Source of the DNA: Thermosulfurimonas sp. F29
GTDB lineage: Bacteria > Desulfobacterota > Thermodesulfobacteria > Thermodesulfobacteriales > Thermodesulfobacteriaceae
NCBI RefSeq assembly: GCF_019688735.1
Contig: NZ_JAIFYA010000002.1
Coordinates: 673,681-737,680 of the forward strand
Direction: 5' to 3'
DNA: 64,000 bases
The translations under genes and the position numbers were made by a program. How positions within the stretch are numbered: position 1 is the stretch's first letter; every line of letters starts with the position of its first letter. The notes under the pieces were generated by a model. It had not been told where the DNA came from, searched no databases, and saw only the letters and a program-made list of their open reading frames with translations. Below, piece by piece: positions 1 through 8,464 of this stretch.

Positions 1-811
1 GGGGCGGGCATAAACACGCTCAGGGCCACCGTGAAGGATCCCGTCAACAGGAAAAACAACACCCTGCAAAAGAGCTTCCCCTTCTTTCCCCGGACACCGG
101 CCCGAAAGATCGTCATCTCCAAGACCCGAAGGGCCTTTCCCCTCAAAAGACATGTTCCCGGAAGGATGGTGAAAAACCGACATCCCCAGAAAAAAACACC
201 TTTTCCCTTCAAACCGGGAATGGAGAAGCACCTGAAAAACCGGATGTGGCTCAAGGCCGCAAAGAAACCCCCGGGGATCTCCACCTACGAGGGGAGTATG
301 GCCATGTTCGTCCGTCCGCGGAAGGGTGAGGTGCTCCCCGTGGGGGAGAGCTATAGGGTTGAGTGGACCCTGCCTGAGGAAATGAAGGGGCCTGACCACA
401 CGACTGAGACTGGAGCTCATATCGGACGAAAACCCGCCCCTGATTCCGGATCTGACCCTGGCCAGAGACATGTCCCCCCAGGCGAGCAGCTACCGGATGG
501 ACACCCGCCTTCTGCCCCCGGGAAGATATCACCTGAGGCTTGAAATCGGGCGTCAAGGGGAAAACCGTTACATTTATACCAATTTTTCTATAGATCGGCC
601 CCGGCTGCGGGTAGGTGCTGGATTTGTAAATGGTGATTATGCAAGTGGACGCTGTTATGAGGTGGGGAATTCATATACGGTTAAGGTAGAAATAAAAAAT
701 GAAGGATACGATGCCCTACAACCCTTTCAAGTAAAAATAGGCGCATATGTCCAAGGCCCAGATGTTAAACCCAAGTTTGACAGTCGGAAGGGGCTGGGGA
801 ATCTCAAGTGA
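1..811 (+). pseudogene. 5' part of a broken CARDB / Ig-like surface protein gene
   Basis: Seen: reading starts in frame 1, open to the left window edge, so the true start may lie outside. It encodes an Ig-like module of Kre9/Knh1 type (FVRPRKGEVLPVGESYRVEW, about 304-363) and then fails. The rest of the module continues in frame 2 only after the frame-2 TGA at 383-385, so a single-base frameshift lies roughly at 386-410. Frame 2 then gives the end of that module and the start of a CARDB-like domain (VEIKNEGYDALQPFQV) before stopping at 811 beside an insertion sequence. The same two modules recur in the 3' part (2586-4950), which argues that both parts come from one gene or from close paralogues. 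Function is unknown; proteins of this build are usually exported or surface-attached. The sequence from about 590 to 790 is richer in AT than the window's backbone genes. Confidence 0.7.
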
Positions 812-2585
812 GCATTTTCGGCCCGAAATAACCCCTAAATGCCCCTCTAATTCCCTCCTTCCACCTACGACTCATCCTCTTAGCCTTCAAATGTTGTGCT
901 ATGCCTACAAAATTACATCTTGACAAACAAGAAAATCATGCTACTATTTTAGTGCTATGTATATCCGCACCAAAACCTTCAAAAACAAAGACGGCTCCAC
1001 CAGGACCTACCTCTATATCGTTGAGGGCAAGCGGGTTAACGGAAAAGTACGCCAGAGGATCGTAGCCAACCTGGGACGGCTGGAAAAACTTAAGGAGGGT
1101 CAACTGGACAAGCTGATAGAAGGGCTGGCCAGGTTTTCCCGGAGGCAATGGATAGAGGCTTGTGCCCGATCCCTTGAGGCCAAATGGGCCAAGGATTTCG
1201 GTCCGGCGTTGATCTTTAGAAGGCTATGGGAAGATCTTAAGCTTGATAGGATTCTGAGGAAGCTTCTTTCTGGGACGGAAATTTCCATAGATGTGGAAGA
1301 AGCGGTTTTTGCCATGGTTTTGAACAGGCTCTGTGACCCGGCCTCGAAGCTTGGGGTTAGCCGATGGAAGGAGACGGTATATCGGCCGGAGTTTGAGAGG
1401 CTTGAGCTTCATCATTTTTACCGGGCTCTTGATTTTTTGGCCGATCATAAGGACGAGATTGAGGTAGAGCTTTTCGAGAGGATAAAGGATCTTTTCAGTC
1501 TGGAGCTTGATTTGGTGTTTTGGGACACGACGAGCGCGTATTTTGAGGGGAGAGGGGCGGAGGGGTTTTGCGAGTATGGATATTCGAAGGACCGGAGGCC
1601 GGACCGTGTGCAGGTGATATTGGGTTTACTTATGACGCGGGAGGGGATGCCGATAGGGCACGAGGTGTTTCCCGGGGCTACGGCGGATGTAGAGACATTT
1701 TGGGCGGTGCTTAAGGAGTTGCGGGGTCGGTTTCGGGTGAGGCGGGTGATTTTGGTGGCTGACCGTGGGATGGTGAGCCGGAAGATTTTGGAGGAGATCG
1801 AGGCTTTGGGGCTTGAGTATTTGGTGGGGGTGAGGATGCGGAAGCTTAGGGCCATGAAGGAGGTTTTGGGTAGAGGGGGCCGTTTCCGGAAGGTGAAAGG
1901 GAATTTGAGGGTAAAAGAGGTCTGGCATGAAGGCAGGCGTTACCTGGTTTGTTTTAATCCGGAGGAGGCGGAGAGGGAGAGGGCTGCGAGGGAGGAGGTG
2001 GTAAGGAAGCTTGAGGAGAAGCTTAAGGCGGGTGGTCTTAAGGGGCTTATAGGGAATAGGGGTTATCGTCGATATTTGAAGGTGAAGGGGGCGGAGGTTA
2101 CGATAGATCGGGAGGTATTGGAGGAGGAGGCGCGGTATGATGGGAAGTATGTGCTTGAGACGAATACGGAGCTTGGGGTGGAGGAGGCGGCGCTGGCGTA
2201 TAGGGATCTTTGGAGGGTGGAGAGGGCTTTTCGGGAGATCAAGAGTGGTTTGGAGCTGAGGCCTATTTATCACTGGACAGAGAAGCGGATACGGGGCCAC
2301 ATAATGGTTTGCTTTTTGGCCTTTGTGCTGGAGGTGGTGATGATGAGGAGGCTTAAGGAGGCGGGATGTAAGGGGTCTTACAGGGAGGTGATGAGGGATC
2401 TTGAGAGGCTCAAGGCGGTGGAGGTTGCGGTTGACGGGAAGAAGTATTTGGTGAGGACGGAGCTTGAGGGGAGGGCGTATGAGGCGTTCAGGGCGGTGGG
2501 TATGAGGGTGCCGGGAAGGGTGCTGGAGGCAGGAGAGGAAGAAGGTGTTGTGGAACGTGGAGGTAGTGTGCCCGAAAACCGTTGA
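812..2585. mobile_element. IS1634-like insertion sequence (IS4 superfamily), ends approximate
   Basis: The element carries one transposase gene and sits inside a surface-protein gene. Its ends are inferred. The left side contains TTTTCGGCCCGAAA at about 816-829. The right side ends with CCCGAAAACCG, whose complement shares TTTTCGG with the left end, so the terminal inverted repeats look short and imperfect. The transposase stop codon lies at the right end itself, which is compact but seen in this type of element. I could not find a clear direct repeat of the target, so either the ends are misplaced or one flank has since rearranged. The transposase is intact, so the element may still be active. 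Confidence 0.7.
957..2585 (+). CDS. IS1634-family DDE transposase
   Basis: 542 aa, the usual length for IS1634 transposases. Seen: an N-terminal region beginning MYIRTKTFKNKDGSTRTYL followed by a small DNA-binding-like part; first catalytic Asp in FWDTTSAYF (about residue 190); second Asp in ILVADRGMVS (about 265); and, near residue 425, a Y-R-E-K-type signature (YRDLWRVERAFREIKS) carrying the catalytic Glu, with the long insertion between second Asp and Glu typical of the IS4 superfamily. It would cut and join the ends of its own element. No stop or frameshift is visible. Codon use is unlike the neighbours: very rich in AGG, GAG, GGG and TTG, a sign of recent arrival. The gene interrupts the CARDB-protein gene around it. 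Confidence 0.85.
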   Translation: MYIRTKTFKNKDGSTRTYLYIVEGKRVNGKVRQRIVANLGRLEKLKEGQLDKLIEGLARFSRRQWIEACARSLEAKWAKDFGPALIFRRLWEDLKLDRILRKLLSGTEISIDVEEAVFAMVLNRLCDPASKLGVSRWKETVYRPEFERLELHHFYRALDFLADHKDEIEVELFERIKDLFSLELDLVFWDTTSAYFEGRGAEGFCEYGYSKDRRPDRVQVILGLLMTREGMPIGHEVFPGATADVETFWAVLKELRGRFRVRRVILVADRGMVSRKILEEIEALGLEYLVGVRMRKLRAMKEVLGRGGRFRKVKGNLRVKEVWHEGRRYLVCFNPEEAERERAAREEVVRKLEEKLKAGGLKGLIGNRGYRRYLKVKGAEVTIDREVLEEEARYDGKYVLETNTELGVEEAALAYRDLWRVERAFREIKSGLELRPIYHWTEKRIRGHIMVCFLAFVLEVVMMRRLKEAGCKGSYREVMRDLERLKAVEVAVDGKKYLVRTELEGRAYEAFRAVGMRVPGRVLEAGEEEGVVERGGSVPENR

Positions 2586-4950
2586 TACAAGAGAATTTTT
2601 TTGCCCGGGGTGTCAAAGTTGGGTTAAAGATAGATACCTGATAAAAGAGAAGACTCTTGTCATCAATTCTCTAAATCGTAACAGCAAGACCTATGTATCA
2701 ATAACCTTTCCTGTCATCTCTGATAAGTCACACATAATCAAAGTGGACCCTGACTTTACACATCAGTATTCTTCCAGCAGCGAAGTTAAAGAGTTTTTTC
2801 TAATGACCTGTAAACGTCCTGATCTTATCGTAATGGTAGATAGAATTAAAAACAAAAATCTTCTTGATAAAGTAACCTTCCGTGTAAGGGTGAAAAATGC
2901 CGGTTATTCCCCTACAACAGAAAACGCGAGGGTGAAGCTGACCATTCAAAGGAAAGAGAACCACTATTTCACTGTGCCTCCCCTGGATGTAGGACAAGAA
3001 TGGACGGATACTTTCACCAAAAGGTTTTACACAACAGGAATCAAGAGATACTCCGCTTATGTGGACATTGACGGGGTTATTCCGGAGTCTGATGAAACCA
3101 ATAATTTTACTGCGGGACGTTTCCAGGTCTTTACGCACACGGAACCGATGCCCGAGGACAACCCGCGCCCTCCGCAATTGATCCTCAAGGAGATCTACGG
3201 TATCCCGGAGACACAAACCATTGATGCCTCGGCACGCTTTGAACCCTTTCTTGTCCTTCAATGCTATTCGCCTGATCATGTGCCGTGTCCAAAGGTACTG
3301 GAGATATTCGGAATATTTAACGGGAAGACTAAACTCGTAGAAATGTATGGCAGTTCAATTGTGTATCCTGGTGAGACTATACGTTTTAAATTGAACGGTT
3401 ACCGCTTGGAACCGGGGATTCTTAGTGAATCTCCTTGGCTCGATTTTAGTCTTAAAATTTTGCGAGGAAGTAATGGAAACTATACTTTAATTCCTCTCTT
3501 GGAAAGGCGATACAGGGTGGCAAAATCTCAGGGAGTTACTTCAGGCATAGCTTCGGTCATGAAAAAGAAATACTCCTCGCTCCTCGGAACAGGGAAGAAA
3601 AACCCCCATCCCCTCACCATCATCTCTCCCACAAAAGACAAGGTCTGGACCAAGGGAAGGACCTATCAGGTTGCCTGGATCGGAGAGGCCCGGGGACCCT
3701 ACACCCTGAGTCTGATCTTTCCGGATCACCCCGGAGAGCCCATAAAATTTGCGGAAAATGTATCGGGCCGCTCCTTTGATCTTCTGGTAAGGCGTGAGCT
3801 TCCCCACGGTCTCTATCGGATCAAGGTGGAGGGCCGGGACGGATGGGGGGTAAGTGAAGCCTTTCGGATCCGCTCATCAACACCTCCACGACTCAGGATA
3901 AAAGCCGGTTCCATCTCGCAGGAGATTTCAAAATGCAAGACTAAGCCCTACAAGGTTAAAATAAACCTGATGATAGAAAACAAAGGCGGCTACCAGGATC
4001 AGCCCTTCCCTGTGCGCTTTACCTTTTCCAGAGGGCGAAAACTGGTTAAACAAAAAGAGATTTTAGCAGGACCTTTACTGGATAACAGGGAATTGTCCCT
4101 TAAAAGAACCTTCAATCTCAAAACCGGTGGAAGATATGACATAAGTATTCATGTAGGGCGAAAGAGTTCAAAAGGCCCCAGCGAGACCACCTTTGAAAAG
4201 CGTGGCTATCTGATCAAGCCCCTGCCCGATCTGCGCGTGGCCTATCAGCAGGAGGGTAACAGGCTGAAATTCATCGTGAAAAACATCGGCGATGGCATCG
4301 CCAACCCCAGCTATCTGAGGCTCAAGTATAAGCCCAAGAGGAGCCAGTCTGTTTCTGCTCCCGGATGGAACAAAGAAGGAGACTTCCTGGTACATGATCC
4401 CATCCCGGTGAAAGCCATCGGTGCAGGAAGATGGATTGAGATTGAAGGGCCATCGTTTCCGGTTCCCGTTAGTGGGGGAGAGGTCTTCTATGTAACCGTG
4501 AATCCGGCCAGAGAGATAAGTGAGCTCTGTGACTTAAACAATACTGTCAGCGGCACTCTTACATCCTCTCCTTCCTCACAGCCTCCCGCCCCGGAAGATC
4601 TGTTTGAGATAAAAGACAGGACCCCCCATACATTTAAAGTCCGTATAAGCCCGCAAACTCAGGTCCACGTGCCCTTTGATTTCACCCTGCGCAACGGAAG
4701 CTCCCGGCAGGCCACCCCTCCCGTGGAGGTGGTTTTAACTGTAACCCAGGGGCAACGGGAGAATTCCTATCCCTACCGGGTTCCACCTCTTCTCACCTCA
4801 GCCATGGGAGCTAGGGACGAATTTCATCTTACCAAGACCCTTTCCTTCCCATCCACCGAAGGGGATATCTCCTATAAGCTCTGGATACCGGGTGAAGGCG
4901 GAGGAACTGTGTTGAGCGAAGGGGTGGTGAAAGTAAAACAGTGGCGTTGA
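2586..4950 (+). pseudogene. 3' part of the broken CARDB / Ig-like surface protein gene
   Basis: Open reading continues from inside the insertion sequence (an accidental ATG at 2545 lies in transposase DNA) to the stop at 4950, so no native start is visible. In order: the end of a CARDB domain (to about 2800), a full CARDB domain (about 2812-3120, ending in the family-typical VDIDGVIPESDETNNF), a divergent segment, a Kre9-like Ig module (about 3600-3880, SPTKDKVWTKGRTYQVAW), then two more CARDB-like repeats (about 3890-4560) and a last beta-rich domain. These folds are typical of large extracellular adhesion or cell-adhesion-like proteins; no enzyme motif is seen. About 2586-3540 is visibly AT-richer than 3541-4950, so the gene is a mosaic. 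It may still be expressed from an IS promoter, but without a signal peptide it should not reach the surface. Confidence 0.65.
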
Positions 4951-4962
4951 GTGGACGGGTTT

Positions 4963-5663
4963 TTACTCATCGCTGCCACTTTCCGGACCAACTTTCCTCA
5001 TGAGTATACCTATCTTCCTCCCAAATTTCTCCGGCACAGCAACATCCCGGGTCGGAATACGGGCATCCCAAAAATCCTCGATTTCCTCCCTGGAAAGCCG
5101 CTCAATTTCCTCTTTACCGTGCAAGCTCTCTATGAATCCATTCCAATAAGGACTGCCCGGAGGAATTACCCTCTGTCTGACCCTCCATCTCCTACAAACC
5201 CTCTGGAATTCCCTAGAGCGAAACTCAGGACCATCGTCCCGCCTTATCTCCTCCGGTGGCCCATAATGCCGGCATAAATGGTCAAAGTACTCCGCACCCA
5301 TCTTCCCATCTATCCTTCTGTCCCACCACGCTCCCAGAAAAAATCGGGTAGCCTCGTCCATGACCTGAAAGATCCGGAACTTTTCCGTCAGCTAACCGTT
5401 CCTCCTTGAAGTCCATGCTCCATCGTTTCAAAGGCTTTCTGGCAACCTCAATGGGAAAAGCTTCTTCCGTTCTCGGGGGCCTCCGCCAGCCTCGCTTCTT
5501 GCGAAGACAAAGACTGGTTGGCCAGTTTTTCTTCGTAAGAAGCCTTTTTACTCCGATAGAAGTAAGAGGACTTGGATAGGTCGACCAGGCGTAAGGCTTT
5601 ATTTAAGGAAAGACCATTTTCAACCAGTTCAGCGACTAACATTTTCTTTTCCTCCGGGGTCAA
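4963..5663 (-). pseudogene. IS3-family orfB (integrase-type transposase) remnant
   Basis: Seen in pieces. 5448-5663 encodes the N-terminal region, opening with a TTG and TPEEKKMLVAELVENG, with a helix-turn-helix-like stretch LSLNKALRLVDLSKSSYFY. A second frame holds RWSMDFKEERLADGK (about 5375-5420) with the first catalytic Asp. A third piece, 4963-5361, carries the rest of the rve integrase core: DEATRFFLGAWW, the second Asp in RRDDGPEF and the catalytic Glu in NGFIESLHG. So all three DDE residues survive, but in different reading frames. The segment after ESLHG is shorter than in complete orfB proteins, and the usual C-terminal RPHSALGY-type motif is missing, which indicates a deletion. It cannot make a working transposase. 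Confidence 0.8.
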
Positions 5664-5934
5664 AAATTTTTTTTAATTACCTGAGTTAGGGCCTGGATTT
5701 CGAGTTCTTTTTCGGCCAGCAGTCGTTTCAGCCGGGCATTTTCTTCTTCCAGGGCTTTTAGTCGTTTGGCCTCGGAGGAGGAAAACCCGCGGTATTTTTT
5801 GCGCCACCGGTAGATGGTCTCGCGATACACCGTATTTTCTTGCGATAGCGGCTACGGAGTTACCGGGGGTGTCGGCCTCGGCCAGGATTCTGATGATCCG
5901 GTCGATAGCAAACTTTTTCGTGGCTAACCTCCAT
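5660..5934 (-). pseudogene. IS3-family orfA (helix-turn-helix) remnant
   Basis: Reading the minus strand from the ATG at 5934 gives MEVSHEK. A shift then gives FAIDRIIRILAEADTPG and AIARKYGVSR, and a second shift gives TIYRWRKKYRGFSSSEAKR followed by a leucine-zipper-like stretch ending QVIKKNF and a stop. This is the classic orfA layout of HTH plus coiled coil, but two frameshifts break it. Just before the stop is a run of eight A residues on the coding strand (complement of 5666-5673). Runs of this kind are the usual minus-one slippage site that fuses orfA to orfB in IS3 elements, and orfB begins here in the expected frame. Confidence 0.75.
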
Positions 5935-5940
5935 TACTTT

Positions 5941-6169
5941 GAGTTGCCATTCCTATAAATCCTAACATTCCAGGTGGTTCGAAAAATGGGGAGCAGGTCA
6001 GTCGGGAATAATCACCCAAAATCGGAAATCGAATCCCCTAAACCTCACTTATTGAGGAAGAGTCTCAGGTCTCTATCCTTTATGTATCAAGAGTTCCCGA
6101 GAATTTGTCCACAGGTTGTCCCCAGGAGGAGTTTGGACTTTCTGAAACCCTTGATAATCAAAGGAAAGA
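5941..6169. other. Intergenic stretch between IS3 remnant and tRNA-Leu
   Basis: No convincing gene, repeat or promoter is seen. Weak open frames here lack coding character, and one overlaps the tRNA. It is probably scar sequence from past insertions next to the tRNA 3' end. Confidence 0.5.
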
Positions 6170-6256
6170 TGGTGCCGAGGGCGGGACTCGAACCCGCACG
6201 GGCCGAAGCCCACTAGCCCCTCAAGCCAGCGCGTCTACCAATTCCGCCACCTCGGC
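6170..6256 (-). tRNA. tRNA-Leu (anticodon GAG)
   Basis: The 87-nt minus-strand sequence folds as a class II tRNA: acceptor stem GCCGAGG/CCTCGGC, D-arm GGCGGAATTGGTAGACGC, anticodon stem CTGGC/GCTAG with loop TTGAGGG (anticodon GAG), a long variable arm (GGGCTTCGGCCC) and T-arm GCGGGTTCGAGTCCCGC. The 3' CCA is encoded. It reads CUC and CUU leucine codons. It has its own promoter-like sequence and lies downstream of hcp on the same strand. Its 3' end faces the mobile-element region. Confidence 0.95.
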
Positions 6257-6266
6257 ATCCGTTCAA

Positions 6267-6295
6267 TTTTTAAACTGAGACTCTAAGCTCGTCAA
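6267..6295 (-). promoter_or_regulatory. Predicted sigma-70 promoter of tRNA-Leu
   Basis: On the minus strand: TTGACG (-35; complement of 6290-6295), a 17-nt spacer and TAAAAA (-10; complement of 6267-6272), about 10 bases before the tRNA 5' end. The spacing is ideal, and the position fits a tRNA transcript with a very short leader. Confidence 0.6.
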
Positions 6296-6300
6296 GATCT

Positions 6301-6324
6301 GGGGCCGGGGGTCCCCCCGGCCCC
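6301..6324 (-). terminator. GC-rich hairpin after hcp
   Basis: GGGGCCGGGG and CCCCGGCCCC form a 10-bp perfect stem with a 4-nt loop, eight bases after the hcp stop codon. No T-run follows, so this is either a weak or Rho-assisted terminator or simply a stable 3' end. Confidence 0.5.
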
Positions 6325-6332
6325 GACAAAAC

Positions 6333-7946
6333 TTAGCTCAGACAGGCCTTGAGATCCTCTTCAGGGGTGGAAATGGGTCTCAGGTTGTACTTTTCCGCGA
6401 GAAAGTTCAGCACATTCGGGGTGAGAAAGGCCGGAACGCTGGGCCCCAGACGGATGTTCTTGATCCCCAGGTAAAGCAGGGTCAGCAGGATGGCCACGGC
6501 CTTCTGCTCGTACCAGGAAATGATCAGGGAGAGCGGAAGCTCGTTCACCTCCACATTGAAGGCCTTGGCCAGGGCCAGGGCGATCTGGATGGCGCTGTAG
6601 GCGTCGTTGCACTGCCCGATGTCCAGCAACCGCGGAATGCCCCCGATGTCCCCGAGATCCTTGTCGAAGAACCGGAACTTTCCGCAGGCCAGGGTCAGGA
6701 CCACGCAGTCCTTGGGCACCTTCTCCACGAACTCGGTGTAGTAGTTTCGGACGGGCTTGGCTCCGTCACAGCCACCCACCAGGAAGAAGTGCCGGATGGC
6801 CCCGCTCTTTACCGCCTCGATCACCTTGTCCGCCACCGAAAGGACGGCATTGCGGGCGAACCCGGTCATCACCTCTTTGCCCGGGGCGTCTTCCTTAAAG
6901 CCTCCCATCTTTTCGGCCATTTTGATGACCGGGGCGAAGTTTTCGTCCGCAAGGTGTTTCACTCCGGGAAACCCCACCGGCCCCAGGGTAAAGACCCGAT
7001 CCTTATAGGAATCCTTGGGAGGCATGAGACAGTTGGTGGTCATGACGATGGGGCCGGGAAATTCGGCGAACTCTTTTTGCTGATTCTGCCAGGCCGTCCC
7101 GTAGTGTCCGTAAAGGTGCTTGAACTTCTTGAGCTCGGGATAGCCGTGGGCCGGGAGCATCTCTCCGTGGGTGTACACATAAATGCCCTTGCCCTCGGTC
7201 TGCTTCAGAAGCTCGTAAAGATCCTTGAGATCGTGCCCGGAGACCAGAATGGCCGGACCGGCTTTGTGGCCCAGGGGCACCTTGGTGGGTACGGGATGCC
7301 CGAAAGTCTCGGTATTGGCGGCGTCAAGGAGCTCCATGGTCCGAAGGTTGATCCTCCCGGCCTCAAGGGCCACCCCCACCCAGTCCTCAAGGGAGAGGTC
7401 GTCGCGATAGAGCTTAGTCAGGGCCTCTTTCATGAAACGATAAACCTCCTCGTCCTCCTTGCCGAGCTTGGCCGCGTGATAGGCGTAGGCCGCAATGCCC
7501 TTGAGGGCGTAAAGCACGGTGAGCTTGAGGGAGAAGATGTCCGGATCCCTGGCCTTCTCCGGCTTGAGCTCCACCTCTTCACCCTGTTTGACCAGACCAT
7601 CCAAGGAGCCGGCGGGTTCAAAACGGGCCACCTCCGAGACCCCCTCCACCCCGGCCCGGGTCCGGAGATTCTCCCGCAGATCCACGGCCCGACGGATGTA
7701 TTCCGCGATCCGCTCCGGGTCGAAGTTTACATTGGTAAGGGTGGAAAACAGGGCCTCACAAAGAAAGCGGTCCACCTGGCGGTCCTGAACGCCCGCCTCC
7801 CCGGCCTTAAGCGAAACCTCCGCAAGCCCCACCAGGGCGTGCACCAGAAGGTCCTGCAGTTCGTCCACCTCGTGGGTCTTTCCGCAGACCCCGATCTTCA
7901 CGCAGGCCTGCCCTTTAGCCGTCTGTTCACACTGGTTACAAAACAT
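6333..7946 (-). CDS. hcp: Hydroxylamine reductase (hybrid-cluster protein, class I)
   Basis: 537 aa. Hcp carries a cubane and a hybrid Fe-S-O cluster. It reduces hydroxylamine to ammonia in vitro and acts in nitric oxide detoxification in anaerobes. Seen: N-terminal cysteines C3, C6, C15 and C21 (CX2CX8CX5C, the class I spacing found in Desulfovibrio), and the later hybrid-cluster ligands in THGEM, TTNCLMPP, VGGCDG, LACGKF, DIGQCND and ISWYEQKA. The start at MFCNQCEQ is chosen because AGGAGGT lies just upstream; an in-frame ATG 20 codons earlier has no such site and would put a long tail before the cluster motif. A perfect TTGACC-N2-GGTCAA palindrome stands about 70 bp upstream, which suggests control by a CRP/FNR-type regulator. 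The gene is transcribed alone, away from a small secreted protein gene. Confidence 0.95.
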   Translation of the reverse strand: MFCNQCEQTAKGQACVKIGVCGKTHEVDELQDLLVHALVGLAEVSLKAGEAGVQDRQVDRFLCEALFSTLTNVNFDPERIAEYIRRAVDLRENLRTRAGVEGVSEVARFEPAGSLDGLVKQGEEVELKPEKARDPDIFSLKLTVLYALKGIAAYAYHAAKLGKEDEEVYRFMKEALTKLYRDDLSLEDWVGVALEAGRINLRTMELLDAANTETFGHPVPTKVPLGHKAGPAILVSGHDLKDLYELLKQTEGKGIYVYTHGEMLPAHGYPELKKFKHLYGHYGTAWQNQQKEFAEFPGPIVMTTNCLMPPKDSYKDRVFTLGPVGFPGVKHLADENFAPVIKMAEKMGGFKEDAPGKEVMTGFARNAVLSVADKVIEAVKSGAIRHFFLVGGCDGAKPVRNYYTEFVEKVPKDCVVLTLACGKFRFFDKDLGDIGGIPRLLDIGQCNDAYSAIQIALALAKAFNVEVNELPLSLIISWYEQKAVAILLTLLYLGIKNIRLGPSVPAFLTPNVLNFLAEKYNLRPISTPEEDLKACLS

Positions 7947-8014
7947 ACTCCGCACCTCCTTTACTTGATTTATTTGGTCCACAATATTAGATAATCCCTT
8001 CTCCACCCCCCGAC

Positions 8015-8030
8015 CTTGACCCAGGTCAAG
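8015..8030. promoter_or_regulatory. Candidate HcpR-type operator (16-bp palindrome)
   Basis: CTTGACCCAGGTCAAG is a perfect inverted repeat around a 2-nt centre. In sulfate reducers, the CRP/FNR-family regulator HcpR controls hcp through TTGAC-N4-GTCAA-like sites (family knowledge). For hcp, with a TATCTA -10 (complement of 7988-7993), the palindrome would be centred near -41, the classic activator position. For the divergent gene at 8075 it overlaps the -35 box. Confidence 0.65.
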
Positions 8031-8045
8031 AAGGCCGCCTATACT
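8016..8045 (+). promoter_or_regulatory. Predicted sigma-70 promoter of the 8075 gene
   Basis: TTGACC (8016-8021), an 18-nt spacer and TATACT (8040-8045). The -35 hexamer is the left half of the palindrome at 8015-8030, so a regulator bound there would block polymerase on this side. Confidence 0.55.
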
Positions 8046-8074
8046 GAAAGTTAAGCACGAAGGAGGTGGAGTCC

Positions 8075-8464
8075 ATGCGAAAGGTGTTCTTCGTTTTGGC
8101 GTTAGTGGTCCTGTTGAACTTTTCCCTTCCCGCTCGCTCCGAGGTGCTCAGCACCACGGAGAAGGAGGTCTACGCGGTTTACCTGGTGCCGGCTCCCCGG
8201 GCCTTTCCCACCGAACTCGGTTATGTGATCACCAGCTTCGGGCCGGGGAACATCAACTTTCTCGAGCGGGTGGATGTGGTGGTGGATCGTGAGGGACGCC
8301 TTCAGGGGATACAGCTGGTCTATACTCCGCCGGACGGCTTTCGGCGACATGTGTTTCTGGCGGGAAAACGCAGCCTCATCGTTCAGGAAGCCCGACCGGG
8401 ATCCCTCAAGAAAAAGGTCCTCTTCCGGGTGATTACCTCCGACGAACTCAACCGGCTGGATTAG
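8075..8464 (+). CDS. Small predicted secreted protein, function unknown
   Basis: 129 aa. The start at 8075 is set by the strong AAGGAGGTGG seven to eight bases upstream; a GTG nine bases earlier lies inside that site. An N-terminal signal peptide is clear (MRKVFFVLALVVLLNFSLPA, probable cut after ARS). The mature part is about 105 residues, rich in beta-forming stretches (YAVYLVPAPRA, VDVVVDREGRL, IQLVYTPPDGF) and without cysteines or metal motifs. I do not recognise a family. It is divergent from hcp and shares its regulatory palindrome, so it may belong to the same nitrosative-stress response, but nothing in the protein itself shows this. Its 3' end overlaps pyrE by 17 bp in convergent orientation. 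Confidence 0.8.
   Translation: MRKVFFVLALVVLLNFSLPARSEVLSTTEKEVYAVYLVPAPRAFPTELGYVITSFGPGNINFLERVDVVVDREGRLQGIQLVYTPPDGFRRHVFLAGKRSLIVQEARPGSLKKKVLFRVITSDELNRLD

Larger units (their letters stand above)
4963..5934 (-). mobile_element. Decayed IS3-family insertion sequence
   Basis: Both overlapping genes of an IS3-type element (orfA and orfB) are recognisable on the minus strand, but each carries frameshifts and orfB also appears to have lost internal sequence. Terminal inverted repeats could not be found, so the limits given are those of the coding remnants. It is inactive as it stands. It lies between the broken surface-protein gene and the 3' end of tRNA-Leu. Confidence 0.75.

Noticed and set aside
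4951..5277. 108-codon plus-strand frame after the broken surface gene
   Set aside because: It is opposite the IS3 orfB remnant, whose DDE motifs are clear on the minus strand.
5974..6216. 80-codon plus-strand frame between IS3 and tRNA-Leu
   Set aside because: It runs into the tRNA antisense strand and shows no coding character.
6789..7994. 401-codon plus-strand frame opposite hcp
   Set aside because: Hcp has all its ligands on the minus strand, while this frame has no recognisable motif.
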